Notes: generated from the sequence alone by a model not told the origin. Shown: positions 18,005 through 28,505, numbered from the stretch's first letter. The stretch is 64,000 nt of DNA from Duganella guangzhouensis (GCF_009674535.1 NZ_WKJK01000012.1:167069-231068), one strand, 5' to 3'. Program-made: numbers and translations.

Positions 18005-19441
18005 ATGAAACTGACTTCCTCCCTCGTATGGCTGCGGCGCGACCTGCGCGTGTTCGACCACGTGGCCTTGCATCAGGCGCTGCTGGCCAGCGACAAGGTG
18101 TATTGCGTTTTTGTCTACGACACCACGATCCTGGACAGCCTGCCGCGCCGCGACCGCCGGGTCGATTTCATCCACGCCAGCATTGCCGAGGTAGCGGCGG
18201 AATTACAACAGTTGGGCGGCCATTTGATCATCCGCCACGGCGATCCGGTGCAGGAAATTCCGGCGCTGGCGGACGAACTCGGCGTGCAGGCGGTGTTCTG
18301 CAACCACGATTATGAACCGCAAGCGATGGAACGCGACGCCACGGTGGACGCGGCGCTGCAAGCGGCCGGGCGCAAGTTCTACAGCTATAAAGACCAGGTG
18401 ATTTTCGAGCGCAGCGAGGTGCTGTCGCAGACCGGCGGCGTGTTCTCGGTGTTCACGCCGTACAAGAACGCCTGGCTGAAAAAGCTGGCGGCCGATCCGT
18501 CGGTGCTGGCGCCGTACAACATCGAACCGCACGCGGCGCGACTGGCGGCGCCGCCGGCCGATGCGCCGCCACTGCCGACGCTGGCCGAGCTCGGCTTCGA
18601 AGCGAGCAACCTGGCCGAACTGAAAATCCCGACCGGCATGTCCGGCGCGGCCCAGCTGTTCGACGATTTCCTCAAGCGCATCGCGGACTACAACGTGACG
18701 CGCGATTTCCCTGCGGTGAAGGGGCCGTCCTACCTGTCGATTCACTTCCGTTTCGGTACGCTGTCGGTGCGCCACATGGTGCGCACGGTGCTGGACCTGC
18801 AGGAACGCGGTGGCGGCGGTGAAGGCGCGGCGGTGTGGCTGTCGGAACTGATCTGGCGCGAGTTCTACGCCATGATTTTGTATCACCACCCGCACGTGGT
18901 CGGCGCCGCGTTCAAGCCGGCCTACGACGCCATCGAATGGGAAACCGGGCCCGAAGCGGACGAGATGTTCGCCGCCTGGTGCGAAGGCCGCACCGGCTAT
19001 CCGCTGGTGGATGCCGCCATGCTGCAGCTGAACCGCACCGGCTGGATGCACAACCGCCTGCGCATGGTGACGGCCTGCTTCCTGATCAAGGATCTGGGCA
19101 TAGACTGGCGCCGTGGCGAAGCATATTTCGCGCTGCATCTGAACGATTTCGACCTGGCCTCCAACAACGGCGGCTGGCAGTGGGCTTCGTCCTCGGGTTG
19201 CGATGCGCAGCCTTACTTCCGCATCTTCAATCCGGTGACGCAGTCGCAGAAGTTCGACGCCCAAGGTAAATTCATCCGCCGCTATCTGCCGCAGCTGAAG
19301 TCTTTGAGCGACAAGGAAATCCACGCGCCGTGGGACGCGCCGCGCATGCTGGCGCCGGACTACTGGCCACCAGTGGTGATGCACGACGAAGCGCGCAAGC
19401 TGACGCTTGAGCGCTACGAGGTGGTCAAGAAGCCTGCTTGA
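18005..19441 (+). CDS. phrB: Deoxyribodipyrimidine photolyase
   Basis: 478 residues, class I CPD photolyase size. It repairs cyclobutane pyrimidine dimers using blue light, reduced FAD and an antenna pigment. The N-terminal antenna domain begins LVWLRRDLRVFDH. The C-terminal FAD domain shows GRTGYPLVDAAMLQLNRTGW, MHNRLRMVTACFLIKDLGI and WASSSGCDAQPYFRIFNP, the last being typical of photolyases. Its end overlaps the convergent chpA by 17 bases, with no terminator visible. Confidence 0.96.
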   Translation: MKLTSSLVWLRRDLRVFDHVALHQALLASDKVYCVFVYDTTILDSLPRRDRRVDFIHASIAEVAAELQQLGGHLIIRHGDPVQEIPALADELGVQAVFCNHDYEPQAMERDATVDAALQAAGRKFYSYKDQVIFERSEVLSQTGGVFSVFTPYKNAWLKKLAADPSVLAPYNIEPHAARLAAPPADAPPLPTLAELGFEASNLAELKIPTGMSGAAQLFDDFLKRIADYNVTRDFPAVKGPSYLSIHFRFGTLSVRHMVRTVLDLQERGGGGEGAAVWLSELIWREFYAMILYHHPHVVGAAFKPAYDAIEWETGPEADEMFAAWCEGRTGYPLVDAAMLQLNRTGWMHNRLRMVTACFLIKDLGIDWRRGEAYFALHLNDFDLASNNGGWQWASSSGCDAQPYFRIFNPVTQSQKFDAQGKFIRRYLPQLKSLSDKEIHAPWDAPRMLAPDYWPPVVMHDEARKLTLERYEVVKKPA

Positions 19442-22400
19442 GCAGGCCGCTGATCGCTTCCAGCAGCACGTCTTCCTGATATGGCTTGCCGAAGTAGGCA
19501 TTCACACCCAGCTCCAGTGCCACGTTGCGGTGTTTGTCGGCGCTGCGCGAAGTAATCATGATGATGGGGATGGCGCGCGTGCTGTCGTCGCCGCGCACGT
19601 TGCGGGTCAGGTCAAAGCCGTCCATGCGCGGCATCTCGATATCGACCAGCATCAGGTCTGGCCGTGATTCCTGGATTTGCTCCAGCGCGTCGACGCCGTC
19701 CTTGGCCAGCGCCACTTTGTAGCCTTCACGCTCCAGCAGGCGCTGGGTGACGCGGCGCACGGTCAGCGAATCGTCCACCACCATGATGGTGCGGCCCAGC
19801 TGCGGCAGCGCCGCCGGACTGTCGACCGCCACCTGCGCGTAGTGCGGCTTGGCTTCCGGGTGGTGCGCCAGATGCTGGACCAGCGCCACCGGGTTCAGGA
19901 TCAACACGATGTCGCCAGTACCCAGCACCGTGGCGCCGGCAATGCCGACCATGCGCGACAGCTGCGGGCCGATGTTCTTGATGACCACCTCGCGGTTGCC
20001 CAGTACTTCATCCACTTGCAGCGCCAGGCGCTCGTTGCCGTTCTTGAGCATCATCACCGGAGCGGAACGCTGCACCGGCGGTTGGGCGGCGTCGCCCAGC
20101 AGCGTTGGCAGGTATTCCATGCCGTTGGCGCGGGCTTCGGCCAGCGCGGCTTCCTTCATCTGCAGCACCTGTTCGACCAGAATCGCCGGCAGCGCGTAAG
20201 TCTTGCCACCGGCGGCCAGCAGCACTACCTGCGTGACGGCCAGCGTCAGTGGCAGGCGGATGGTGAAGCGTGTGCCCTGTCCGGGCACCGAGTACAGGTC
20301 GACGCGGCCGCCCAATGCTTGCGCCTCCGACTGCACCACGTCCATGCCGACGCCGCGCCCGGACAGTTCGGTCAGGGTGTCGGCGGTGGAGAAGCCGGGT
20401 TCGAAAATCAGGTCGGCGATCTGGGCGTCGCTGGCTTCGTCGTCCTCGTCCAGCAGGCCGACGCTGAGGGCTTTGGCCTTGATGCGTTCCAGATCGAGGC
20501 CGCCGCCGTCATCGCTGAATTCGATCACGACTTCGTTGCCTTCCTGTGCCACCTGCACCAGCAGTTCGCCGGTTTCGTTTTTGCCGGCGGCGGCGCGGGC
20601 GGCGCGCGCTTCGACGCCGTGGGCGATGGCGTTGCGCAGCAGGTGTTCAAATGGCGCGGCCATGCGTTCCAGCACGCTGCGATCCAGTTCCACCGTGCTG
20701 CCACGGATGTCGAGGTTGACGCGCTTGTCGACGTCCTTGGCGCTCTGGCGGGCGACGCGGAACAGGCGTTCGGAGATGCTGCCGAAGGGGACCATGCGGA
20801 CCCGCATCAGGTCACGCTGCAGGTCACGTGTCAGGCGGGCTTGCTGGGTCAGGTCGCTGTGGGCGTTGTCGACGCTGCGGGTCAGGCTTTCGTGGAAGCT
20901 GGCGACGTCGTTGACGCTTTCGGCTATCATGCGGGTCAATTCTTGCAGGCGCGTGAAGCGGTCGAATTCGAGCGGGTCGAATTCGCGGTCGCTGGAGATG
21001 GCCATGCGGGAGGCGATCTGCGATTCGGCCTGCATTTCGACTTCGCGCAGTTGGCGGCGCAAGCGACCCAGGTTGTCGGAGAAGTCGGCCAGTGAGGCGC
21101 GCAGGGTTTCGACTTCGTTTTCCAGCTTGGAGCGCGAGATCGAGACTTCGCCGGCCTGGTTGACCAGCCGGTCCAGGATGTCGGCGCGGACGCGGACCAG
21201 CGGAGAGCGGACGGCGGCTTGCGGGTCGTCGATGCCGGCGGCCAGCGGTGGCGCGGCGTTTTGCGCGGCGCCTTGGCCTGCGGCTGCGGCGTGCGCGCCA
21301 GGCGCCTCGTCGGCGGCGGACATGGCTGGCGATGTTGCGTGCCCGGTGCCAGCGTCCAGCGCGGCGACGTTGTCGGCCAGGCCGGCGATGGCGTCTGGGT
21401 GTTGCAGCTGTTCGAACAGCAGTAGCGCGTGGTCGTAGTGGGCCAGCAGTTCGTCGAAGGCTTGCGGCGTGGCGGAGCCGGCGTGCACCATGTTTTCGAT
21501 GTGGGTTTCGATTTCATGGCAGTGCTGGCCGAGGCGCATGGCGCCGGCCATGCGGGCGCTGCCCTTCACGGTGTGCAGCAGGCGTAGCAGGCTTTGGGCT
21601 TGGGCGGTGTCGGCGGGATTGTGCTGCCAGGTGCGCAGCGCTTCGCCCACTTGCGGCAGCAGATCGGCGCCTTCTTCGAGGAAGACGGGCAGCAGGTCGG
21701 GGTCCAGCTCATCGTGGAACAGCGCAGGCGCGGCGGCCAGGATTTCCGCTTCGGCCGGCGCCAGGGCGATAACCTCGGTCTCCAGCGAAGGTTCATCAAG
21801 CGCCACCAGCTCCGGCTCGACGTCGCGCGACTCAACCGCAGGCGCGGGCTGCTCGGCAGGCTCGTGCTCCGTCGCGGCGACCGGCGGCTCGGCCGATGCT
21901 GGCGCTTCCTCGGCGGGCGCCCGCGTCGGCTCCGCGTGCTCTGGCTCCATCGCGGTGACCGGCGGCTCGGCCAGTGCGGCCGCCTGCTCGGCTGATGCTG
22001 GCGTCGGCTCGACGGGCTCGAGCTCGGGCTCCGCTGCGGCGATGGGCGGCTCGGCCGGTGCCGGCGCGTCCTCGGCGGGTGCGAGTTCCGGCTCGCTGGC
22101 GGCGGGGGGCGGCATTTCGGTTTCGGCGACGGGTGCGGCCGGCGTGGGCGCCAGCGGTTCGGCGATCTTCAATGGCGGCTCGGCAAACGCATCGTCAAAC
22201 GCGGCGTTGAACAGATCGTCGATACCATCGTCCACATGCACTTCCGGCTTCTTCTTCACCGGCGGCGCCACCGGCGCCTCCGACTCCGGCACCGTCCCGC
22301 TGATCGCGTTGTAGACCTCCCTGAACAGCTGATCCAGCGCCGACTCCTGCTCCTCGACCGGTGCCGCAGTCAGACCATCCATAGTCTCCGCCACCAGATC

Positions 22401-25220
22401 ATCCAGCCGCGCCTCGATCTCATTGCTGGCCGCCGGCGGCGTCACCATCAACTCATCGCGCAGACCATGCAGCGCGCCGATCAACTCCGGCTGCGCCTCC
22501 GGCAAATCACCCGCCGCAAAGCTTTGCAGCATCTGCCGAATACGCTGCATCGTAAAGTCCAGCAAATCATGCTGCGCCTGATCCAGATGCGGCGCCGGCG
22601 GCAGCAACACCTCCAACGTCGACTCCAGCGCCAGCGCCAACTCACGCAACGCCTTGAAGCCCACCGTGCCCGACGTGCCGGCCAGCGTATGCGCCGCCTG
22701 CAGAGCATCCGGATTCACCGGCCGGCGCGGCTCATGCCGCCACTCGCCGAAATCCTGCACCAGCTTGCGCACCAGATCATCCGACTCATGCAGATAGATG
22801 TTGTACAGCGGCAGAGGAATCTCCAACTCGCCGATATGCTTCACATTATCGTCACGCTGCAGCGCCGGCGGCGACACGGTCGGGAACTCGATCACATTGC
22901 CAAGCGCAGTCGCCGGCGCTGCAGCAGGCGCAGGCGGCGGCTCGATCAGCTCCTCCGCCGGCAGCACCTCCGGCAATCCAGCCTCGCCACCATCCAGCAC
23001 CCGCGCAGCCGCAGCCACCAGCGCATCCGCATTGCGTGCCGAAACGCCTTGCGCCACCAGCTCCGCCACCCAGGCCGCCATCTCGCGCTCCGCGCCCTCC
23101 AGCAGCTCGAACAGCGCATCCGTGGCCGGCCGTCCCTCACCCAGCCACACATTCATCACCTTCTCGATGGCGTAGGCCGCATCGGCAAACTGATTCAGAC
23201 CCACCATCCGCCCGCTGCCCTTCAGCGTATGGAAGGAGCGCCGCAACATGCTCAGATTCTCGTCCGTGCGCGGCTGCGCCAGCGTCGAATCGACAAACAC
23301 CAGCACCTCCTGCGCCTCGGAGATAAAGATCTCCAACAGCTCCGCCTCCACCGCCGCATCACTGGCGGCGGGCGGCGGCGCCTCGGTCGGCATCGCCACC
23401 GGCGCCGGTGCCGGCACTTCCTCCTCCAGCAGCGGAATCGCGCCCGACGCCGCCATCTTCTTGAACGGCACCGAACGGAAACTGCCCTGCTCCGCATCGA
23501 ACGCAAAGCGCTCACGCGCGCCGTCCGCATTCTGCGCCAGCATGTCGACAAAGAAGCCCAGCGCGCCCACGTTCTGCGCGATATCATCCAGCGCCTTCGG
23601 CTCCGCCGCCGGATCACCTTCGCCGCGCGCCAGCGCCAGCACCGCCGACTTCACATGCAGCGCCGCCCGCATCGCATCATCCTGATCCAGCACCGCCAAC
23701 GCGCCCTGTAACTGATGCAGCACCGGCTCCAGCTCCAGCAGCGACGCGCGCTTGGCCGGATCGGCGTAATAATCGTCCAGCACCTTTTCCACCTGACGCA
23801 GGCCGGCCTTCATCTCGGTCGCCAGTGCCACCGCCGTATCGTCCTGCTGCAGCTGATGCGCCAAGCCTTGCTGCCACTGCGCCGGTTCCGGCGGCGTCTG
23901 GCCGCCCACCAGCGCCAGCAGACGCGCGCCTATGGTGTCGGCATGCGCGGCAAAATCATCCGGCAGATGGCGGATGTGCTGCAGACCATGTTCGGCAAAC
24001 AGCAAAGCGGTGGCCATCTCCAGCGCCAATTCTTCGCTGCGGCCGGCCGACACCGCGCGCCGCGCCACCTCCGCCAGTTGGCGCAGCAAGGCGCCCAGCG
24101 CCGGCAGGTTCAGCTTCTCGCACTCCGTCGCCACCGTCTGCAGCGACGCATCGAAGGCCGCATCCAGGTCGGGATCGATCTCCGCCGCCGCCAGCCGGTC
24201 CCACGCCGACTTGGCCTGGGCGATGCCGGCCTTGGCACGCTCCAGCGCTTCGGTATCGACCTGGCCATAGCGACGGGTTTCATAATCCGTCGGCGCCAGG
24301 CCATCCAGCGCAAACGCCGCGCGCAACTGGCGCACCGTGGCCGATGCCGATTCCGCGCCTGCGGTGGCGACGAAGAACAGCGCGTCGCGCAGCATCGCTT
24401 CCGGCTGCGCCGCCGTACCCTGGCTCAAACGGCGGATCTGCAGATTGATCAGGCCAAACAGCTGCTTCACATACAGCCCGCCAGCCAGTTGGCCACCGGC
24501 CACCAGCTCCGCAAATCCCTGCATCGCCAGCCAGAACGCGCGCGCCTGGCCGTCCTGCTGCGCATTGGCCACCTGCTCCACCGCGTCCAGCAGTGCCGCC
24601 GCGTGCTCCTGCTGCTGCGCCGGATCGGTCGCCTTCATGTACGGCAGCAGCGCGCGTTCGAAGCGCTGGCGGCAGGCCGCGTAATCCGGCGCGGCGGCAT
24701 CGGCCGCACCATCGGCCGCCTCGGCGCCGGCCGACAACGGCAGGCGCACCGGCTGCGACAGGTCCGGGAAGAACAGATCGGCCGGGTGGATGCGCTCCGC
24801 CCCCATCATCTCCAGCACCGCGCGGTAATACGGGAACAGCCTGGCCGGCTGCGACGACGCGCCCTGCAGCAGCTCTTCCAGATACTCCACCAGCGCCTGA
24901 TACAGCTGCGCCACGGTCTGCGCGTGATCGGTCGAGCACTTCAGCGTGCCGGCCTTGAAGCGGTCCAGCGCCGCCTCGGCCACTTCGGTCATCAGGCTGA
25001 CGCCATCCACGTCCACCATCTGCAGCGCGCCATGCGCCTGATGCAGGTGCGACTTCGCATGCTGCAGCTGGGTGGCCTGATCTTCCGGCTCGCGGCCGCC
25101 CGCCTCAAACAGCGCGGTGCGCGAACGGGCCAGCGACTCGCGGATTTCCACCATCACCCACGACAGCGGGCCGGTGTCCAAAGGCGGTTGCGGCGGAGTC
25201 GAAAAATCAGTTGTGGTCAT
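19425..25220 (-). CDS. chpA: Chp-system hybrid histidine kinase ChpA (PilL), multi-Hpt
   Basis: 1931 residues, the CheA-type kinase that controls type IV pilus motility. Hpt-like modules: His60 (HQAHG) and His502 (HQLQG) with a changed Lys, then three better ones at His664 (HTLKG), His844 (HTLAG) and His1216 (HTVKG). An Ala/Pro/Glu repeat linker of about 110 residues lies near 1030-1145. Then come a dimerisation helix pair, the HATPase domain (N-box Asn1530, FSDDGGGLD), a CheW-like domain and a C-terminal receiver with Asp1860 (VDIEMPRMDG). It follows pilJ by 24 bases, last of rubredoxin-pilG-H-I-J-chpA. No chpB or chpC is seen; photolyase follows convergently. The number of active phosphotransfer sites is inference. 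Confidence 0.94.
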   Translation of the reverse strand: MTTTDFSTPPQPPLDTGPLSWVMVEIRESLARSRTALFEAGGREPEDQATQLQHAKSHLHQAHGALQMVDVDGVSLMTEVAEAALDRFKAGTLKCSTDHAQTVAQLYQALVEYLEELLQGASSQPARLFPYYRAVLEMMGAERIHPADLFFPDLSQPVRLPLSAGAEAADGAADAAAPDYAACRQRFERALLPYMKATDPAQQQEHAAALLDAVEQVANAQQDGQARAFWLAMQGFAELVAGGQLAGGLYVKQLFGLINLQIRRLSQGTAAQPEAMLRDALFFVATAGAESASATVRQLRAAFALDGLAPTDYETRRYGQVDTEALERAKAGIAQAKSAWDRLAAAEIDPDLDAAFDASLQTVATECEKLNLPALGALLRQLAEVARRAVSAGRSEELALEMATALLFAEHGLQHIRHLPDDFAAHADTIGARLLALVGGQTPPEPAQWQQGLAHQLQQDDTAVALATEMKAGLRQVEKVLDDYYADPAKRASLLELEPVLHQLQGALAVLDQDDAMRAALHVKSAVLALARGEGDPAAEPKALDDIAQNVGALGFFVDMLAQNADGARERFAFDAEQGSFRSVPFKKMAASGAIPLLEEEVPAPAPVAMPTEAPPPAASDAAVEAELLEIFISEAQEVLVFVDSTLAQPRTDENLSMLRRSFHTLKGSGRMVGLNQFADAAYAIEKVMNVWLGEGRPATDALFELLEGAEREMAAWVAELVAQGVSARNADALVAAAARVLDGGEAGLPEVLPAEELIEPPPAPAAAPATALGNVIEFPTVSPPALQRDDNVKHIGELEIPLPLYNIYLHESDDLVRKLVQDFGEWRHEPRRPVNPDALQAAHTLAGTSGTVGFKALRELALALESTLEVLLPPAPHLDQAQHDLLDFTMQRIRQMLQSFAAGDLPEAQPELIGALHGLRDELMVTPPAASNEIEARLDDLVAETMDGLTAAPVEEQESALDQLFREVYNAISGTVPESEAPVAPPVKKKPEVHVDDGIDDLFNAAFDDAFAEPPLKIAEPLAPTPAAPVAETEMPPPAASEPELAPAEDAPAPAEPPIAAAEPELEPVEPTPASAEQAAALAEPPVTAMEPEHAEPTRAPAEEAPASAEPPVAATEHEPAEQPAPAVESRDVEPELVALDEPSLETEVIALAPAEAEILAAAPALFHDELDPDLLPVFLEEGADLLPQVGEALRTWQHNPADTAQAQSLLRLLHTVKGSARMAGAMRLGQHCHEIETHIENMVHAGSATPQAFDELLAHYDHALLLFEQLQHPDAIAGLADNVAALDAGTGHATSPAMSAADEAPGAHAAAAGQGAAQNAAPPLAAGIDDPQAAVRSPLVRVRADILDRLVNQAGEVSISRSKLENEVETLRASLADFSDNLGRLRRQLREVEMQAESQIASRMAISSDREFDPLEFDRFTRLQELTRMIAESVNDVASFHESLTRSVDNAHSDLTQQARLTRDLQRDLMRVRMVPFGSISERLFRVARQSAKDVDKRVNLDIRGSTVELDRSVLERMAAPFEHLLRNAIAHGVEARAARAAAGKNETGELLVQVAQEGNEVVIEFSDDGGGLDLERIKAKALSVGLLDEDDEASDAQIADLIFEPGFSTADTLTELSGRGVGMDVVQSEAQALGGRVDLYSVPGQGTRFTIRLPLTLAVTQVVLLAAGGKTYALPAILVEQVLQMKEAALAEARANGMEYLPTLLGDAAQPPVQRSAPVMMLKNGNERLALQVDEVLGNREVVIKNIGPQLSRMVGIAGATVLGTGDIVLILNPVALVQHLAHHPEAKPHYAQVAVDSPAALPQLGRTIMVVDDSLTVRRVTQRLLEREGYKVALAKDGVDALEQIQESRPDLMLVDIEMPRMDGFDLTRNVRGDDSTRAIPIIMITSRSADKHRNVALELGVNAYFGKPYQEDVLLEAISGLLKQAS

Positions 25221-25244
25221 GCTGGTCTCGGCCTTTCAATAGCG

Positions 25245-27572
25245 TCACGCGATGCGGAATCGCGCCACCGAATTCTTCAATTCCTGCGCCAGCACCGACA
25301 GCTTGTGAATCGACTGTGCGGTCTGCTGGGTTCCGTCCTGGGTCTGCTGGGTCACGCTCAGGATGTGCTGGATGTTGTGCGCCACGCCGGATGCCGACGT
25401 GGCCTGCTGCCCGGTCGCCAGCGAGATGCCGGAGATCAGCTCCGCCAGACGATTCGACACCTGCGAAATATCGTGCAGCGCCGCGCCGGCCGCGTCGGAC
25501 AGGCGCGCGCCCTCGACCACGCCCTGGGTCGATTTTTCCATCGCCGCCACCGCGTCGTGGGTGTCGGTCTGAATCGCGCGCACCAGCGCGCCGATCTGCT
25601 TGGCCGCTTCGGCCGAACGTTCCGCCAGCCGCTGCACCTCCTCCGCCACCACCGAGAAGCCGCGTCCCGCCTCGCCGGCCGACGCGGCCTGAATCGCGGC
25701 GTTCAGCGCCAGCACGTTGGTCTGCTCGGTGATGTCCGAAATCAGCTCGGTGATCTCGCCAATCTCCTGCGACGATTCACCCAGCCGCTTGATGCGCTTG
25801 GAGGTGTCCTGGATTTGCTCGCGAATCTCGTGCATGCCCTTGATGGCGTTTTCCACCGCAGTCGAACCCTGACGCGCCGCCGCCACCGATTGCCGCGCCA
25901 CGTCGGCCGATTCGCTGGCCGAGCGCGACACGTCGGTGATCTCGTTGGCCATCTTCACCACCGTCGACGACGCGTCCTGAATCTCGCGCGACTGCTGCTG
26001 CGAAGCGTTCAGCAGATCGGTGGAGATGCTCTGCGCGTGCGTCGAGGCGCGCGTTACCTGCTCGGCGGTGGCGGTAACCCGGCCCACCAGCCCGCGCAAC
26101 TCTTCCACCGTGTAGTTGACCGAGTCGGCGATGGCGCCGGTGATGTCCTCGGACACCGTGGCCTGCACCGTCAAGTCGCCGTCCGCCACTTCCTGCAGTT
26201 CGTTCATCAGGCGCAGAATCGCAGCCTGATTCTGGTCGTTCATGGCTTTGGCTTCTTCTTCCTTTTTCTGCGCCTGCTGGCGCATCGCTTCCGCTTCCTG
26301 GCGGCGGCGTTCAGCGCCGCGCGTGCGGTTGTAGGAATCGCTCAGCAGCACGCGGCCGATGGCGGCCGCCGTCACCAGCGTCAGCATGCCGCCCGCCACC
26401 ATCAGCCAGAAGGTGATATCCAGCGAATCCTGGTTCTCGCGATAGCTTTGCTGCAGCACGCTTAAACGCTGGCGCAGCGCTTCATTGTCGTTGAAGATCA
26501 GCTGCTCGGCCGCTTTGGCGGCGGCGAATTTATCCAGCTTGTCCAGCACCGCCGTCACCAGTTTCTGGTATTCCTCGAATTCGTTTTGCAGCTCGCTGAA
26601 TTTGGCGCGCAGGTCCGGCTCGCGCACCGCCGCCAGTCCCTGTTGCGGACTGCCGTTGAGGAAGCCATCGACGGTATTGCGGAATACGGTGGTGTCGCGC
26701 CCCAGCTGGAACGCGGTTTCGGAGCTGATGCCGCCGGCGGTGAGGAATTCGCTGGCGCCACGGCTCATGCGCTGGGTCAGCATGGTCAGCTTGCCGAGCG
26801 CCGCGATCTCGCGCGCCGAGCCGCCGCGCTGCACCTTGAGCGCCAGGATGTCTTCACTGCGGATCAGCAGGTCGGGCGACATCGCGTTCAGCTTCTGCAC
26901 CGTCTTGTCCATGCCGCTCAGGTCAGCCTTCAGCGTCAGGATGGTGCCGGCGGCGAGGTCGGTCGCGGTCCACTGCTTGCGCGCGGACGCCACCACGGTG
27001 GCGATGTCCGCATTCGGCTCACCGATCGAGCGCCCCTGGTATTTGCCGCCGCTGGTCATCAGCTTGATGTCGTTGGTGAGTTCCTTGCGGCTCTCCTCCA
27101 GCTGGCGGAAGCCTTCGGCGCTGCCCTGCACCGCGTTCGGTGCGGCCTTGCCGATGCGCTGCGAGTGCATCAGCGCGTCGCTGGCGACCTGGGTCTGTGC
27201 CGAGCGGTTGGCGCTGTGGATGGTGTTGAGCGCGACGAATACCGCGCTGGCGCCAAGCGATACCGCCAGTGCGGTCGACAGCACGCTCAGTTGGCGCTGC
27301 GCCGGCAGATGGCCGATCAGTGGCAGCTTGAAACTGGCGGCGGCATCGTCGGCGGCCGGGGCGGCGGCGCGGCGGCGGCCCAGCGCGTCGCGCAAGCGCA
27401 GCGGCGCGGCATCGGCGTCGTCGGCCGGTGGCGCGGCGGCTGGCGTCCCCGCAGTCGCCCCCGTGCGCGCCTGCAGAAACTGTGAGTCACCAAATTCTGA
27501 ATTCGCAGCCAGATCCGCTCCCTGGCCGGCGCTCCGGTCGCCGCGCGATAAAAAACCCAACTTGAAAGCCAT
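25245..27572 (-). CDS. pilJ: Type IV pilus methyl-accepting chemotaxis protein PilJ
   Basis: 775 residues. Residues 1-94 are a cytoplasmic Ala/Asp-rich stretch, TM1 is about 95-116, a periplasmic region with PilJ-type four-helix repeats runs to about 385, and TM2 is about 386-410. A HAMP-like linker follows, then the MCP signalling domain whose hairpin tip reads EQTNVLALNAAIQAASAGE near residue 620. It feeds ChpA through the CheW-like PilI. The N-terminal 90-residue extension is longer than in Pseudomonas PilJ. It lies 28 bases downstream of pilI. Confidence 0.94.
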   Translation of the reverse strand: MAFKLGFLSRGDRSAGQGADLAANSEFGDSQFLQARTGATAGTPAAAPPADDADAAPLRLRDALGRRRAAAPAADDAAASFKLPLIGHLPAQRQLSVLSTALAVSLGASAVFVALNTIHSANRSAQTQVASDALMHSQRIGKAAPNAVQGSAEGFRQLEESRKELTNDIKLMTSGGKYQGRSIGEPNADIATVVASARKQWTATDLAAGTILTLKADLSGMDKTVQKLNAMSPDLLIRSEDILALKVQRGGSAREIAALGKLTMLTQRMSRGASEFLTAGGISSETAFQLGRDTTVFRNTVDGFLNGSPQQGLAAVREPDLRAKFSELQNEFEEYQKLVTAVLDKLDKFAAAKAAEQLIFNDNEALRQRLSVLQQSYRENQDSLDITFWLMVAGGMLTLVTAAAIGRVLLSDSYNRTRGAERRRQEAEAMRQQAQKKEEEAKAMNDQNQAAILRLMNELQEVADGDLTVQATVSEDITGAIADSVNYTVEELRGLVGRVTATAEQVTRASTHAQSISTDLLNASQQQSREIQDASSTVVKMANEITDVSRSASESADVARQSVAAARQGSTAVENAIKGMHEIREQIQDTSKRIKRLGESSQEIGEITELISDITEQTNVLALNAAIQAASAGEAGRGFSVVAEEVQRLAERSAEAAKQIGALVRAIQTDTHDAVAAMEKSTQGVVEGARLSDAAGAALHDISQVSNRLAELISGISLATGQQATSASGVAHNIQHILSVTQQTQDGTQQTAQSIHKLSVLAQELKNSVARFRIA

Positions 27573-27600
27573 ACACCCTCTCCGGATTAGTGTTTGCCTG

Positions 27601-28146
27601 CTATACCAGTCCTACCTGTACAAAACGGGGTTCCCGCACCAGCTGCGTCAAATCGATGCGGCTCCACTGCTGGCCATCGGCCTCGCGGAACTGCTGGCGG
27701 CACCAGGCCGGCGCGCCGTCCGCCGCCGGCGTCTCTTCCATGTCGGCCAACTTGCGCAGCCCCAGCACGCGCTCAACCAGCAGCGCACAGTTGAAGCCCA
27801 GCGCCGGCGCAAAACTGATCAAACGGCGCTCGGCCGGCGCGGCCTCGCCACCGCCCAGCCCCTGATAACGCGCCAGGTCGATCACCCCGGTCAGATTGCC
27901 GCGCAGGTTGACCAGGCCCAGATACCAGTCCTGCGTCAGCGGCACCGGCGTGGCCGGCTGCAGCGGCACGATCTCGCTGATCTGGGTCAGGTCCAGCAGG
28001 CACAGACGGCCGCCCACCATCACCCCCAGCTCACGGCCGCCGACTGCCTCGCCGCTGCGCGCGGCCTGCATGCGTTCCAGCAGCTGCACCTGATACTGGC
28101 GCAAACGGCTGCGGCGTTCCGGCGTCTGGCTGGCCATCGTGCTCAC
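27601..28146 (-). CDS. pilI: CheW-like adaptor PilI
   Basis: 181 residues with one CheW domain (LGVMVGGRLCLLDLTQISEI, then YLGLVNLRGNLTGVIDL). It couples PilJ to the ChpA kinase at the chemosensory array. The frame opens at a GTG that overlaps the pilH stop (GTGA). An ATG nine bases downstream is an equally possible start, since neither has a strong ribosome site. Confidence 0.92.
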   Translation of the reverse strand: MSTMASQTPERRSRLRQYQVQLLERMQAARSGEAVGGRELGVMVGGRLCLLDLTQISEIVPLQPATPVPLTQDWYLGLVNLRGNLTGVIDLARYQGLGGGEAAPAERRLISFAPALGFNCALLVERVLGLRKLADMEETPAADGAPAWCRQQFREADGQQWSRIDLTQLVREPRFVQVGLV

Positions 28147-28505
28147 AGGGCCGCGATCTTGGCCAGCAGTTCGGCCGGATCGACCGGCTTGACCAGATAG
28201 TCCTTGGCGCCCTGGCGCATGGCCCAGATGCGGTCGGTCTCCTGGTTTTTGCTGGAGCAGATGATGATCGGCACATCCTTCAGCTCCGGATCGCGGCCGA
28301 TGGTGCGCGTGACCTGGAAGCCGTTCGCGCCCGGCATCACCACATCCATCAGGATCAGTTCCGGTTTGTCGGCTTTAATCTTCAGCAGCGCTTCCTCGCC
28401 GCTTTCCGCCACCGCCACCGTGTAGCCGCTACGGGTCAGCAAGTCGCTGAGGTAATAGCGTTCGGTGGGCGAGTCGTCGACGATCAGGATTCGGTGTATG
28501 GCCAT
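28143..28505 (-). CDS. pilH: Response regulator PilH
   Basis: 120 residues, a single CheY-like receiver. The acidic pair and phospho-acceptor are in ILIVDDSPTE and LILMDVVMPG, and the switch Lys in DYLVKPVDP. In Pseudomonas PilH helps set pilus retraction and competes for phosphate from ChpA. Order pilG-pilH-pilI is preserved, with 17 bases after pilG and an overlap with pilI. Confidence 0.93.
   Translation of the reverse strand: MAIHRILIVDDSPTERYYLSDLLTRSGYTVAVAESGEEALLKIKADKPELILMDVVMPGANGFQVTRTIGRDPELKDVPIIICSSKNQETDRIWAMRQGAKDYLVKPVDPAELLAKIAAL

Noticed and set aside
23715..26465. A 916-codon plus-strand frame opposite chpA and pilJ
   Set aside because: Arg/His/Leu-rich shadow of well-supported minus-strand genes, with no domain and no ribosome site.
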